From contig NZ_QOCG01000008.1 in NCBI RefSeq assembly GCF_003318235.1, positions 1 to 33,835 on the forward strand: a stretch of DNA of 33,835 nt. Direction: 5' to 3'. Shown here in pieces: positions 17,769 to 25,552 of the stretch. The position numbers and the translations under genes are program-made. The notes below the pieces were generated by a model, which saw only the letters and a program-made list of their open reading frames with translations, did not search any database and had not been told where the DNA came from. Numbering within the stretch: the first letter of the stretch is position 1; every line of letters starts with the position of its first letter. This DNA is from Loktanella sp. D2R18 (GTDB lineage Bacteria; Pseudomonadota; Alphaproteobacteria; Rhodobacterales; Rhodobacteraceae).

Positions 17769-18423
17769 CGCGCCGCGCGCGTTGACGGATTGGCAGGTCG
17801 CGCTTGATCATCTGCGCGGCGCGTTACCCACGTGCCGCGTCGAAATGCGATTCGCCGATTTGGCACCGACCCCGCAAACCGTGAGCGGACGGAACAGACG
17901 CGCGGCCCAGTTTGCAACCGGACGTTTTGCGGCGGCTGCGGCTGGTGCACGTCTTACTGGCTTGCCTTGCTGTGTAGGTCGCGGGCTTGACGGTGCGCCA
18001 CACTGGCCGAGCGGTTTATGCGGGTCCATTAGCCACTGTAATGATAGGTCTGTTGCTATGGTTGGGCACAGGGCCAACTGGTGCGGTCTTGGTGTTGATA
18101 TCGAACAACGCCTGAGCAGCAAAATTGCACAAGAAATCGCCCCAGTCGCTTTGACATCTTACGAGCAGGCCAACTTTGGGAATGATCCGCTGTGGGTGAC
18201 ATTGATATTTTCGGCCAAAGAAAGCCTATTCAAAGCGCTGAGTCCTTTGATCAATCGACGTTTTGATTTTGACGCTGCAGAACTTTGTTTGAATTCGCAC
18301 CTTATACCGCATCTGCGGCTGACATGTGACCTCGCGCCAGATTGGCGTGCGGGTCATATGATAAAACCGTTGTTCGTTCCATGCGTAGCGGGGGTGCTAA
18401 CGGCGGTCGCTTTGCCCGTTTAA
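17749..18423 (+). CDS. entD: 4'-phosphopantetheinyl transferase, EntD type
   Basis: 224 aa. It transfers the phosphopantetheine arm of CoA to carrier serines (the free ArCP and the PCP of the 715-aa NRPS). EntD-family marks: GRNRRAAQFATGRFAA near residue 47, SISHCND about 94-100, magnesium-binding GVDIE at 115-119 and FSAKESLFKAL at 154-164. ATG 17749 is preferred; a TTG one codon earlier is also in frame. It overlaps the carrier gene by 20 nt. Its TAA stop shares the palindrome TTAA (18420-18423) with the stop of the convergent entA. Confidence 0.9.
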   Translation: MHERIANAPRALTDWQVALDHLRGALPTCRVEMRFADLAPTPQTVSGRNRRAAQFATGRFAAAAAGARLTGLPCCVGRGLDGAPHWPSGLCGSISHCNDRSVAMVGHRANWCGLGVDIEQRLSSKIAQEIAPVALTSYEQANFGNDPLWVTLIFSAKESLFKALSPLINRRFDFDAAELCLNSHLIPHLRLTCDLAPDWRAGHMIKPLFVPCVAGVLTAVALPV

Positions 18424-19196
18424 CCGCGTAGGGTTGCGCCGCCGTCGATGTACAAATCAGCCATGGTAATATGGCCAGCCTGATCCGAAAGCAGAAATAG
18501 TGCAGCTTGGGCAATATCTTCGGGGGTTGCCAATTTGCCCAACGGAATACCGGTCCGGTAGCTGGCCAAATCGCCCGCAATAACACGCGCTGGCCCTTGT
18601 TCATCATGCCACATCCCAGTTTGCATCGGCGTAAGCGTTGACCCGGGCGCAATCACATTGCAGCGGACGCCGTGCTGGGCCAGTTCCAACCCAAGACATC
18701 GTGTGAGCATGGTAAGCGCGGCCTTTGACGCGCAATAAGCGCCCATGTTTAGACGTGGAATGGTCGCGGCATTCGAACTTATCACCACAAGGGCCGCATT
18801 GGGTTGTGTGATCAACCGTTTACCCAAACATTGCATCACATGAAAACTACCATTGAGGTTAATATCTTGGACGTGTTGCCATGCTTCAACAGAGGTATCC
18901 AAAAGCGGCGTTGTCGAAACAACCCCAGCCGCATGTACCCCAAGGCTGAGCGGTCCAGCGATTGTTTCGGCCTCTTCAACCATCGTAGCGACGGCTACTG
19001 CATCACGTAAATCGCAGGCCAGCCACGCCACGGCATCCGGCATGTCCTCCGAAGGCATAGCGTCCAGCGTGGCTTCTGTGTCAGTGGCAACAACTTTCGC
19101 TCCGGCAGCATGCAGTAACGCCGCAGCTTTAAGGCCGATTCCGCCCGCCGCGCCCGTCACTAAAACGCTTCGTTCTTCAAATCCGTTTAACTGCAT
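18420..19196 (-). CDS. entA: 2,3-dihydro-2,3-dihydroxybenzoate dehydrogenase
   Basis: 258 aa short-chain dehydrogenase that oxidises 2,3-dihydro-DHB to DHB with NAD. Rossmann motif TGAAGGIG at 14-21, HAAG at 88-91, catalytic Ser in ISSN about 139-142, and Y154xxxK158 (YCASK). The C-terminal LYIDGGATL is typical of SDRs. Identification as EntA, not a generic SDR, relies on its place as the third gene of entC-entB-entA; its start overlaps the entB stop by 10 nt. The 3' end overlaps convergent entD by 4 nt. Confidence 0.88.
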   Translation of the reverse strand: MQLNGFEERSVLVTGAAGGIGLKAAALLHAAGAKVVATDTEATLDAMPSEDMPDAVAWLACDLRDAVAVATMVEEAETIAGPLSLGVHAAGVVSTTPLLDTSVEAWQHVQDINLNGSFHVMQCLGKRLITQPNAALVVISSNAATIPRLNMGAYCASKAALTMLTRCLGLELAQHGVRCNVIAPGSTLTPMQTGMWHDEQGPARVIAGDLASYRTGIPLGKLATPEDIAQAALFLLSDQAGHITMADLYIDGGATLRG

Positions 19197-19840
19197 TTTG
19201 TAACCTCGGGCATTTCAGTCAAAGCATCTGATGTTGAAATCACGCCGCCACAACAGCTCGCGACCCAATTCATTGCCATTGTGTGACGCGTTGCATCAAA
19301 ATCTGCCTGCGCATCAGCCACGGCAAAGGGTTCGATATCACGTTGGAATGCTTCGGCTGCTGTCGCGAGGCACCCAATATGCGCGTAGACACCTGTAATC
19401 AGCAATTGATCACGCCCACGCGCACGCATGAGTGTTTCGAGGTTTGATCGTTGAAACGCGCTGTAGCGATGTTTGACGAGCACGATATCACCTTCGGCAG
19501 GCGAAAGTTCGGGCACGATCTGTTGGTGCTCTGGTTGCTGTGACATCCCTGGCCCCCAAAGATCCGCTTGCAACCCGCGATCCGCCCGCAACTGGTTCCC
19601 TTCTTGGGCAGTATAAAAAACTGGAATGTTGCAGGCGCGCGCGGCATCGGTCAGTGCCGTGATATTGCGGATGATGTCGGGCAGCGGTGCCGCATCTTGG
19701 GTGAACGGCGCGCAAAAGTACCGCTGCATGTCGTGGATCAACAGCGCCGCGCGGTCAGGGGCGAATGCCCATGGTGCGCGGGCGGCTGGTAATGTGTCTT
19801 GCGTGGGCAGGGGATAGGACGGAATTCCGGGAATAGCCAT
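19187..19840 (-). CDS. entB: Isochorismatase without carrier domain
   Basis: 217 aa. It hydrolyses isochorismate to 2,3-dihydro-DHB and pyruvate. The N-terminal IPSYPLPTQDTLPAARAPWAFAPDRAA region, Asp37 in IHDMQRYF, Lys123 in VKHRYSAF and GVYAHIGCLATAAEAFQRDI (150-169) follow the EntB/DhbB/VibB isochorismatase domain closely. EntB is about 285 aa because of a C-terminal aryl carrier domain; that domain is missing here and is supplied by the separate 83-aa gene of the entE operon. It starts 8 nt after the entC stop and overlaps entA by 10 nt. Confidence 0.93.
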   Translation of the reverse strand: MAIPGIPSYPLPTQDTLPAARAPWAFAPDRAALLIHDMQRYFCAPFTQDAAPLPDIIRNITALTDAARACNIPVFYTAQEGNQLRADRGLQADLWGPGMSQQPEHQQIVPELSPAEGDIVLVKHRYSAFQRSNLETLMRARGRDQLLITGVYAHIGCLATAAEAFQRDIEPFAVADAQADFDATRHTMAMNWVASCCGGVISTSDALTEMPEVTKCS

Positions 19841-19848
19841 TGGGTCGT

Positions 19849-21054
19849 TTATCCTTGAAGTTGGTTAAGTTCGTGAAGTGCAGCATCACTTGGCAGCCCT
19901 AATGCTGCGAGAAGCGCACCAAATTTCGCAGCCGTTTCAACGGCTTCCGCACGCGGTTCTGAGCCCAATACGATACCTGCACCTGCATAAAGCCGGGCTT
20001 GCGCACCGCAAAGCTCTGCACAACGGATCGCTAAATACCACGCGCCGTCGCCGCGTCGATCACACCAGCCGACAGCACCGGCATAAAAATCGCGCGGTAT
20101 AGGTTCTAATTCGCGGATTAGGTTGGCCGCACGCATGCACGGCATGCCACATACAGCAGGTGTTGGATGTAACTTCGAGGTAAGAACGATAGCGGGGGTA
20201 TCTGGATCCTTTAAGACACCCTTAATCATCGTGCCAAGATGCCACATCGAGCGCGTGGCGGTCAGGGTCGTTCCGTCAGGCGCGCCTAATTCGACGCAAT
20301 ATGGGGCCAGCGTGTCGAGGATGTATTCCACAACAAACCCGTGTTCATGCTGATCTTTCGCAGAACTTTTCAAAGTTTTGGCAGCGGCAGCATCGGCATC
20401 CTTATTGTCTTGGCGGCGTGCAGAACCTGCCAAAGGATGTGATGAAATTGCTGACCCGTTTTTACGAATCAACAGTTCTGGCGTGGCCCCAACAAGGTGG
20501 CGTGGTTTCAGGTCATCAGCTTTGGGAGGCAAAGCGACTTGAAACGCAGTTACAGATAGATCCTCAGACAGTTTGGCGAGAACATTAGCTATTAAGATGT
20601 CTTGCGTCTGCTCAAGCATTAGGGTGCGGGCCAAAACAACTTTTCTCAATCCTTGCGGCAGAGCTTTTTCAGCCTGCATAATATCAAGCGCGTGCGATAC
20701 GCTTTGCATATATGTTTGCGCGGATGGTTGTGAACGTGGACTGCTAACGGATTTTGCTAACGCATTTGATCTTGATTGATCGGCGGGCCAAGACCCACCC
20801 GCACCATCAACCTGCCAAAGATAATCAAGTTCCGACTTGTGGAAAGGCAGCGCGCCACCAAGCAAAGCACCGTCATTTGCACCGTTAAAAAATGTTTCCG
20901 TCCTGTCGCCGAGCGTTGTATCATCGCCTCTGGCAATCGGTTTTGGGGTACCTGCCGCACAAATCATGCCTTCATTGTTACGGAATGCAAAAGGTTGATC
21001 GAGAATGGTGGGTGTTCCATTCGTTGGGTGAGCATGTGGGAATGGCAAAGTCAT
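19849..21054 (-). CDS. entC: Isochorismate synthase
   Basis: 401 aa chorismate-utilising enzyme that converts chorismate to isochorismate, the entry step to DHB. Family motifs: GATPELLI 189-196, HPLAGSARR 206-214, EHGFVVEYI about 237-245, LHPTPAVCG 295-303 and YAGAVGWCD 324-332, the last two containing conserved active-site segments of EntC/DhbC. Length agrees with EntC (391). The start ATG 21054 has GAGG 7 nt upstream. An upstream 40-codon open stretch ends exactly at this start as ATGA. First gene of the minus-strand entCBA operon, divergent from the TonB receptor. Confidence 0.93.
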   Translation of the reverse strand: MTLPFPHAHPTNGTPTILDQPFAFRNNEGMICAAGTPKPIARGDDTTLGDRTETFFNGANDGALLGGALPFHKSELDYLWQVDGAGGSWPADQSRSNALAKSVSSPRSQPSAQTYMQSVSHALDIMQAEKALPQGLRKVVLARTLMLEQTQDILIANVLAKLSEDLSVTAFQVALPPKADDLKPRHLVGATPELLIRKNGSAISSHPLAGSARRQDNKDADAAAAKTLKSSAKDQHEHGFVVEYILDTLAPYCVELGAPDGTTLTATRSMWHLGTMIKGVLKDPDTPAIVLTSKLHPTPAVCGMPCMRAANLIRELEPIPRDFYAGAVGWCDRRGDGAWYLAIRCAELCGAQARLYAGAGIVLGSEPRAEAVETAAKFGALLAALGLPSDAALHELNQLQG

Positions 21055-21488
21055 TTAGCGGCCTCAGTATCGCGCGCAAGTTTAGAATGGCTGCTGAATT
21101 GCGCGCCCTGTTCACGGAAATGCCGGCCACGTTTGGCGTAGTCGGCTGCGAATTTATCTATGGGTTTGCGAGTTCATCAGCAGCACATCATAGATGCGCA
21201 ATCAGAACGTGCCCTTGCTGGGCGCTGCTGCCTGAATAAGATATGTCAGAGAGATTGGCAGCCTTCAAGACTTAATTTAGTATAATAGTCAGGTATTTGC
21301 TTTCGCTATTTGGAAAAGTAGTACGATGCAAAATAATCACGTTCCGACTATTTTAGTATGTTATTGTTCTCGCGTGGACTAAACGAGTCTAACCCGTAGG
21401 ATATAATCCTCCGCGCAAAAGCGGCAGGACGGCTTTCAAATCACCGCCAGCCATTCGATGCCAGCTAAAGAAACCTAAGGGATAACGA
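21055..21488. other. Divergent control region between entC and the TonB receptor
   Basis: 434 nt without a supported gene. It contains the candidate iron operator at 21272-21296. On the minus strand a 40-codon open stretch (start-less, preceded by TGA TGA) runs into entC with an ATGA overlap. The receptor-proximal part (21361-21488) holds no clear hairpin that I could identify by eye. Confidence 0.6.
21272..21296 (+). promoter_or_regulatory. Candidate Rrf2-family operator overlapping a TATAAT
   Basis: The right half AGTCAGGTAT (21287-21296) matches the IscR-type half-site AGTCRRSTAT at every position; the left half is degenerate (about 5 of 10). A TATAAT (21281-21286) lies inside the site on the plus strand, pointing to the receptor gene, without an obvious -35 at standard distance. 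On the minus strand TATACT (21279-21284) could serve entC. Position between two divergent iron operons supports a regulatory role. Confidence 0.42.
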
Positions 21489-23570
21489 ATGGAACAACGG
21501 CGAACCGCGCGATTGCTCGGCGGTGTAAGTATTGTAGCGATTTGCGCAATCTTACCTTTCTCAGTGCTGGCACAAGACAGTCTAGATGACCCCCAATTAT
21601 TAGGGACCATATTCATCACAGGAGACACAATGATACGTAGCCAGCAGCGCACGGCTGCCTCGGTTACGGCGGTGGATGCCGACGAATTAGACGCCCTAAA
21701 AGGTGCTGACGCCGTTAGCGACGTGATTGGCGATATGGCCAATGTGACCTTACCTGCAGAAGGTGGGCAGGGCGGTACACCAACCGTTCGTGGTCAAAAT
21801 GGTGAAGGACCCAACTCTGGTGCAACGGCATTTTTTGGAGGTACCGCACCGCGTCTCGCCGTGAACGTTGACGGTCACTACCTTAGCTACAACGAACTCG
21901 CCTTTTCGACGACATCGTTGTGGGACGTTGAACGGGTTGAACTTTTTCGCGGGCCACAGACTGTCAGCCAGGGTGCGAACAGTATCGCAGGTGCCTTGAT
22001 CATCGACACGACTGATCCGTCTTTCACATCAGAAGGCGCAGTCAAGCTGGAAGCAGGAACTGGCGGTCGGCTTAGTGCGTCGTTAATGGCATCTGGCCAA
22101 GTGGCGACCGACGTCGCGGCGCGGTTCACGCTCGACCATACACAGCGCGATAACTTTATCGACTACACAGACTCCGCGTTTTCACTGGGGGATACGGATC
22201 AAGACCTCAGTTCAACAACTGGGCGGTTTAAACTGTTGTGGGAACCCTCCCAGATGCAGCAGCTGAGCACGCAACTGACTTACGCCCATTCAGACAGCAA
22301 CCGCCCAACCTGGGAAGCTGCGACTGGGGACTATTCTGATTATGAAAGCACGGTCACATCAAACCCAAGCTGGGCACAAGAAACAGATACAGCAATTCAT
22401 GATTTAAGCTACGCATTCGATAACGGGCTCACACTGACCAATCAGCTGCAGTATTCATCAATGCTGACCACCCGCACGACGTCACCAGAAAGTTCGGGGA
22501 GTGCAGAGATTGACCAACAAAACCTTTCAAACGAAACACGTCTTGTGTTCGGTGATGAAATTGACACCATAAGCGGTGTTTTGGGACTGTTCGTTTCGCA
22601 TACCGACAGTGATGAAACGTTAAACCTGCGCGGTGAATCCGTATTTGATGACGAAAAAGACAGTATTGGCGTGTTCGCTGGCGTTGATTACCGCTTGACG
22701 GAAAAATGGTATCTGGGCGCGTCATTACGGTATCAAAGCGACCGCGTACAGCGCGTCGGGTCTAGCCCGTTTGCAGCAAATGACTTGGATTATGACGAAA
22801 CCTTTGATGCATGGCTGCCTAAGTTGACGCTTGCCTATGACGTGAATGACGTCACCACAATTGGCGCTATGGTATCCAAGGGTTATAACCCCGGCGGTGT
22901 TGTATTAGGGCTGTCATCACAAGAATGGATCGAATTTGATGAGGAAACGTCTATCGATTACGAGCTATTCGCGCGTACAAGGGTCTTTGATGATCGGCTC
23001 GGGCTGACTGCCAACCTATTCTATACGCAGTTTAAAGACATGCAACGCTATGTCACCTCAGAAGCCGTCGATGGGTATTTTGAAGCTGTTACCGTCAATG
23101 CCGAAGAAGCCCACGCTTACGGGCTCGAGCTCGGCTTTGACTTTGAACCATCTGACGTGCTGACGGTAAAAGGCAGCTTGGGTCTTCTGAAAACAGAAAC
23201 CGATGAATTCACAAGCGCCGACAGTGATTATAGCGGCAATAGCTTCGGAAGCGCGCCAAGCAGCACCTTTGGCTTGAGCGCCGATTGGCAGTTGCGCCCC
23301 GATGTTACGTTGAGCGGGAGCATACGTTACAGTGGTTCATACTACTCAGATGACGAAAACACCGATGCGGCCAAAATTGACGCTTACACCGTCGCTAACG
23401 CGCGGGCCACTTATACCCCACGCGATAACGTAGAACTGTATGCTTATGTAAACAACGTCTTTGGCGAAGATGCGGTGACAAGCATGCGTTACAGTCGGAC
23501 CATCGCAGATTATGAGGCGACGATTGTTCAGCCACGCGAAATTGGGTTGGGCGTGCACGTAACCTTTTAA
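21489..23570 (+). CDS. TonB-dependent outer-membrane siderophore receptor
   Basis: 693 aa. A signal peptide (residues 1 to about 29, cleavage near VLAQ-D) is followed by a plug domain (about 50-175; PTVRGQNGEG and DVERVELFRGPQTVSQGANSIAGALIIDT) and a 22-strand-type barrel ending in the aromatic terminus GLGVHVTF. It would bring the ferric siderophore across the outer membrane, powered by the ExbBD-TonB operon encoded opposite. Its location between DHB synthesis and the TonB operon makes the cluster's own catecholate the likely ligand, but sequence does not show the ligand. An AGGG about 7 nt before the ATG can serve as ribosome binding site. Confidence 0.92.
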   Translation: MEQRRTARLLGGVSIVAICAILPFSVLAQDSLDDPQLLGTIFITGDTMIRSQQRTAASVTAVDADELDALKGADAVSDVIGDMANVTLPAEGGQGGTPTVRGQNGEGPNSGATAFFGGTAPRLAVNVDGHYLSYNELAFSTTSLWDVERVELFRGPQTVSQGANSIAGALIIDTTDPSFTSEGAVKLEAGTGGRLSASLMASGQVATDVAARFTLDHTQRDNFIDYTDSAFSLGDTDQDLSSTTGRFKLLWEPSQMQQLSTQLTYAHSDSNRPTWEAATGDYSDYESTVTSNPSWAQETDTAIHDLSYAFDNGLTLTNQLQYSSMLTTRTTSPESSGSAEIDQQNLSNETRLVFGDEIDTISGVLGLFVSHTDSDETLNLRGESVFDDEKDSIGVFAGVDYRLTEKWYLGASLRYQSDRVQRVGSSPFAANDLDYDETFDAWLPKLTLAYDVNDVTTIGAMVSKGYNPGGVVLGLSSQEWIEFDEETSIDYELFARTRVFDDRLGLTANLFYTQFKDMQRYVTSEAVDGYFEAVTVNAEEAHAYGLELGFDFEPSDVLTVKGSLGLLKTETDEFTSADSDYSGNSFGSAPSSTFGLSADWQLRPDVTLSGSIRYSGSYYSDDENTDAAKIDAYTVANARATYTPRDNVELYAYVNNVFGEDAVTSMRYSRTIADYEATIVQPREIGLGVHVTF

Positions 23571-23823
23571 TCACACAAGCCAATCCTCCGCGCCTGATAA
23601 TGCTTTTCTAAGTGCGGGGGAATGAACGTGCAAATCAAACCTAAAGACTGCAACAGAGCAGTACGTGTGGAGATAACCTGTGTACTTAACCAAAGCGGGC
23701 TTGCCGCAATATTGGGCCAGGGCGACGCTTGTTATTCGTTATGTGCGGTTAGGGGGCTTAGACAGTCTTCGAAACGTTCGCCTTGTTCGAAATGGGCAAG
23801 AGGTATTTGTGGCCCACCATAGA

Positions 23824-23847
23824 TAAAAAGTGGGGGCGAAGCCCCAC
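23824..23847 (-). terminator. Rho-independent terminator of the TonB operon
   Basis: Read on the minus strand: stem GTGGGG/CCCCAC closed by a short CUUCG-containing loop (23830-23847), followed immediately by TTTTTAT. It lies 20 nt after the tonB stop. On the plus strand no T-run follows, so it serves mainly the minus-strand operon. Confidence 0.8.
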
Positions 23848-23867
23848 GTTCGTAACGATTTGTTTTA

Positions 23868-24764
23868 TTAACGTCCTTGGAATTGAATTGAAAACGATGT
23901 TTGCGCGCCTACAGGCGGGGCGGGGAATGGTGCCGCGCGCCGGACATGGTTCACTGCAATCCTATCAAGATCTACATCACCAGAGCTTTGACCAATTGCA
24001 ACAGATGATAATTGGCCTGAGGTCCCGACACGAAAATTGACCACTGCAGTGCCCCGAGATCGCGTCCTTTCACGACGGGTGCGACTGATTTGACGCATGA
24101 CAGCGTTACCATAATTCGCAGCCGCTTCGCGTGCAGCGGCGATTGCGGCCTCGTCGACCTGCTGGCCTTGGCCGCTTTGTGTCGCTTGGCCTGTGTTTTG
24201 GGTCGCGGCCGCTTGCCCTTGCCGGGCGTTTTGATTGGCGTTGCCTTGCTGGGAGACTGGCACTTGTTCGGGGGATGGTCGCGGCGGTGGGGTTTGGCCA
24301 AGATTAGTTGGTCGTTGCACTGGACGTAATGTGCTTATCGTCGCCTCAGAAACTTGTACGTCAGGAAGCGCCTCCATCACCTCTGGCTGCACCGTTTCTA
24401 TTTGTACGGATTGAATCGTGGCAGCCTGCGTTGGGGTAACTGGTGCGATCGTCGCAATGTTCGGGGTAGTTGCGGTCGCAAGAATCTCGGCAGGCTTTTC
24501 ACTAAGCTCATTGGCCTGCAACTGCACACCGGTCTCGACTGTTTCCACCTCGGTTGGTGTTAATGTGGTGACCGGCGGTGGTTGCACTGTTTCAGGCGAT
24601 GACCGTTGCGCCATGTCGGCAAAACTGTTGCCTTGACTGACTAGGGCAGGTGGCGGGCTTGCGGCGGGCAAGGTGTTGTCAGGCACCGCCATAGCCGACA
24701 AAAATGCAGCATGAATAAGAACCGAAGTCCCCAGAAAAACAGCGACTGGTGTACGGATGTTCAT
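23868..24764 (-). CDS. tonB: TonB energy-transducing protein
   Basis: 298 aa. N-terminal membrane anchor (about 5-27, VAVFLGTSVLIHAAFLSAMAV), a long Pro/Gln/Thr-rich periplasmic spacer (about 30-205) and a C-terminal TonB domain (about 210-298) with TAVVNFRVGTSGQLSSVAIGQSSGD and AVNHVRRAAPFPAPP, the usual YP-type segment. It carries proton-motive energy from ExbBD to the outer-membrane receptor. Last gene of the operon, 3 nt after the second exbD, with a terminator behind it. Confidence 0.9.
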   Translation of the reverse strand: MNIRTPVAVFLGTSVLIHAAFLSAMAVPDNTLPAASPPPALVSQGNSFADMAQRSSPETVQPPPVTTLTPTEVETVETGVQLQANELSEKPAEILATATTPNIATIAPVTPTQAATIQSVQIETVQPEVMEALPDVQVSEATISTLRPVQRPTNLGQTPPPRPSPEQVPVSQQGNANQNARQGQAAATQNTGQATQSGQGQQVDEAAIAAAREAAANYGNAVMRQISRTRRERTRSRGTAVVNFRVGTSGQLSSVAIGQSSGDVDLDRIAVNHVRRAAPFPAPPVGAQTSFSIQFQGR

Positions 24765-24767
24765 CGT

Positions 24768-25157
24768 CTACAATCCTCGTTCCGTAACCAACCAGACGGA
24801 CGTGGCCCCCGCCGCGCGTAATTCTGCGACGCGGGCCATCAATATTTTGGCGGGTACCGCACGATCCGCGACAAGCCGTAGGTCCAATCCATTTGGGCCG
24901 TGCTCAGATGCAGTCACGGCCTGTTCCGGTGTCGTTTCTGATCCACGCAAAAACAATGTACCATCTGCGCGTAAAACAGTTGTATCGGGCGGCGCGCGCC
25001 CTTCAAGATCATCGGTTGCAATCAACTTGATTTCACCGTCCAGTGTTGGTGCTAATGCACCCGCGATCATGAAAAATATCAACATCAAAAAGACGATATT
25101 GATCAATGCAATCGTTGGCTCTGATTGGGCGCGACGGGAAGATTTCATAAGGGCCAT
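24768..25157 (-). CDS. exbD: ExbD-family protein lacking the conserved membrane Asp
   Basis: 129 aa: one transmembrane helix (about 15-36) and a periplasmic domain. In ExbD/TolR the helix begins with a proton-carrying Asp (Asp25 in E. coli ExbD). Here the segment reads ALINIVFLMLIFFM with Asn20 at that place. The neighbouring ExbD has Asp20 at the same residue number. It may be a structural subunit in a mixed ExbD assembly, or a dedicated variant. 3 nt separate it from exbD upstream and from tonB downstream. Confidence 0.85.
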   Translation of the reverse strand: MALMKSSRRAQSEPTIALINIVFLMLIFFMIAGALAPTLDGEIKLIATDDLEGRAPPDTTVLRADGTLFLRGSETTPEQAVTASEHGPNGLDLRLVADRAVPAKILMARVAELRAAGATSVWLVTERGL

Positions 25158-25160
25158 ATG

Positions 25161-25547
25161 TTATTCCAACACCACAACCGACAGGTCGGGGCGCGCTGCA
25201 AGAACCACCAACAGATCGACCAGTCGTTGTGACGTAACCGCGTCACGCGGCGCAACTAAAAGCTGCTGACCCTCTGACAGGGCGAGGGTATCAATCTGCG
25301 CGATCAACGTGTCCAAAGTATAATCTTGACCGTTTAATTTCAGGCTTTGCTCATCCAGCCGTAAAAAGAGGGGTGGCGTATCGGAGGCTGTTGCCCTCTG
25401 TCCGGCACTGGCCCCAACGAGCGGAATTTCAGAAAACCGTGTGAAGGTAGAACTGAGCATAAAAAACAGTAGCAACAGAAAGATCACATCAATGAGCGAA
25501 GTCATCGACACATGTTTGCGCCGCAAGGTGGACGTACGAAGCGTCAT
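25161..25547 (-). CDS. exbD: ExbD biopolymer transport protein
   Basis: 128 aa: short cytoplasmic N-terminus, single transmembrane helix (about 15-35) with the conserved Asp20 in SLIDVIFLLLLFFML, then a periplasmic ExbD/TolR domain ending RPDLSVVVLE. With ExbB it forms the proton-driven motor for TonB. It lies 5 nt after exbB and 3 nt before the second exbD. Confidence 0.9.
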   Translation of the reverse strand: MTLRTSTLRRKHVSMTSLIDVIFLLLLFFMLSSTFTRFSEIPLVGASAGQRATASDTPPLFLRLDEQSLKLNGQDYTLDTLIAQIDTLALSEGQQLLVAPRDAVTSQRLVDLLVVLAARPDLSVVVLE

Positions 25548-25552
25548 ATCAT

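Noticed and set aside
23622..23822. 66-codon frame between the TonB receptor and tonB, with GGGGGA before the ATG
   Set aside because: Composition (many Cys/Arg/Ser, no fold pattern) is not protein-like, and it ends near the terminator; too weak to call.
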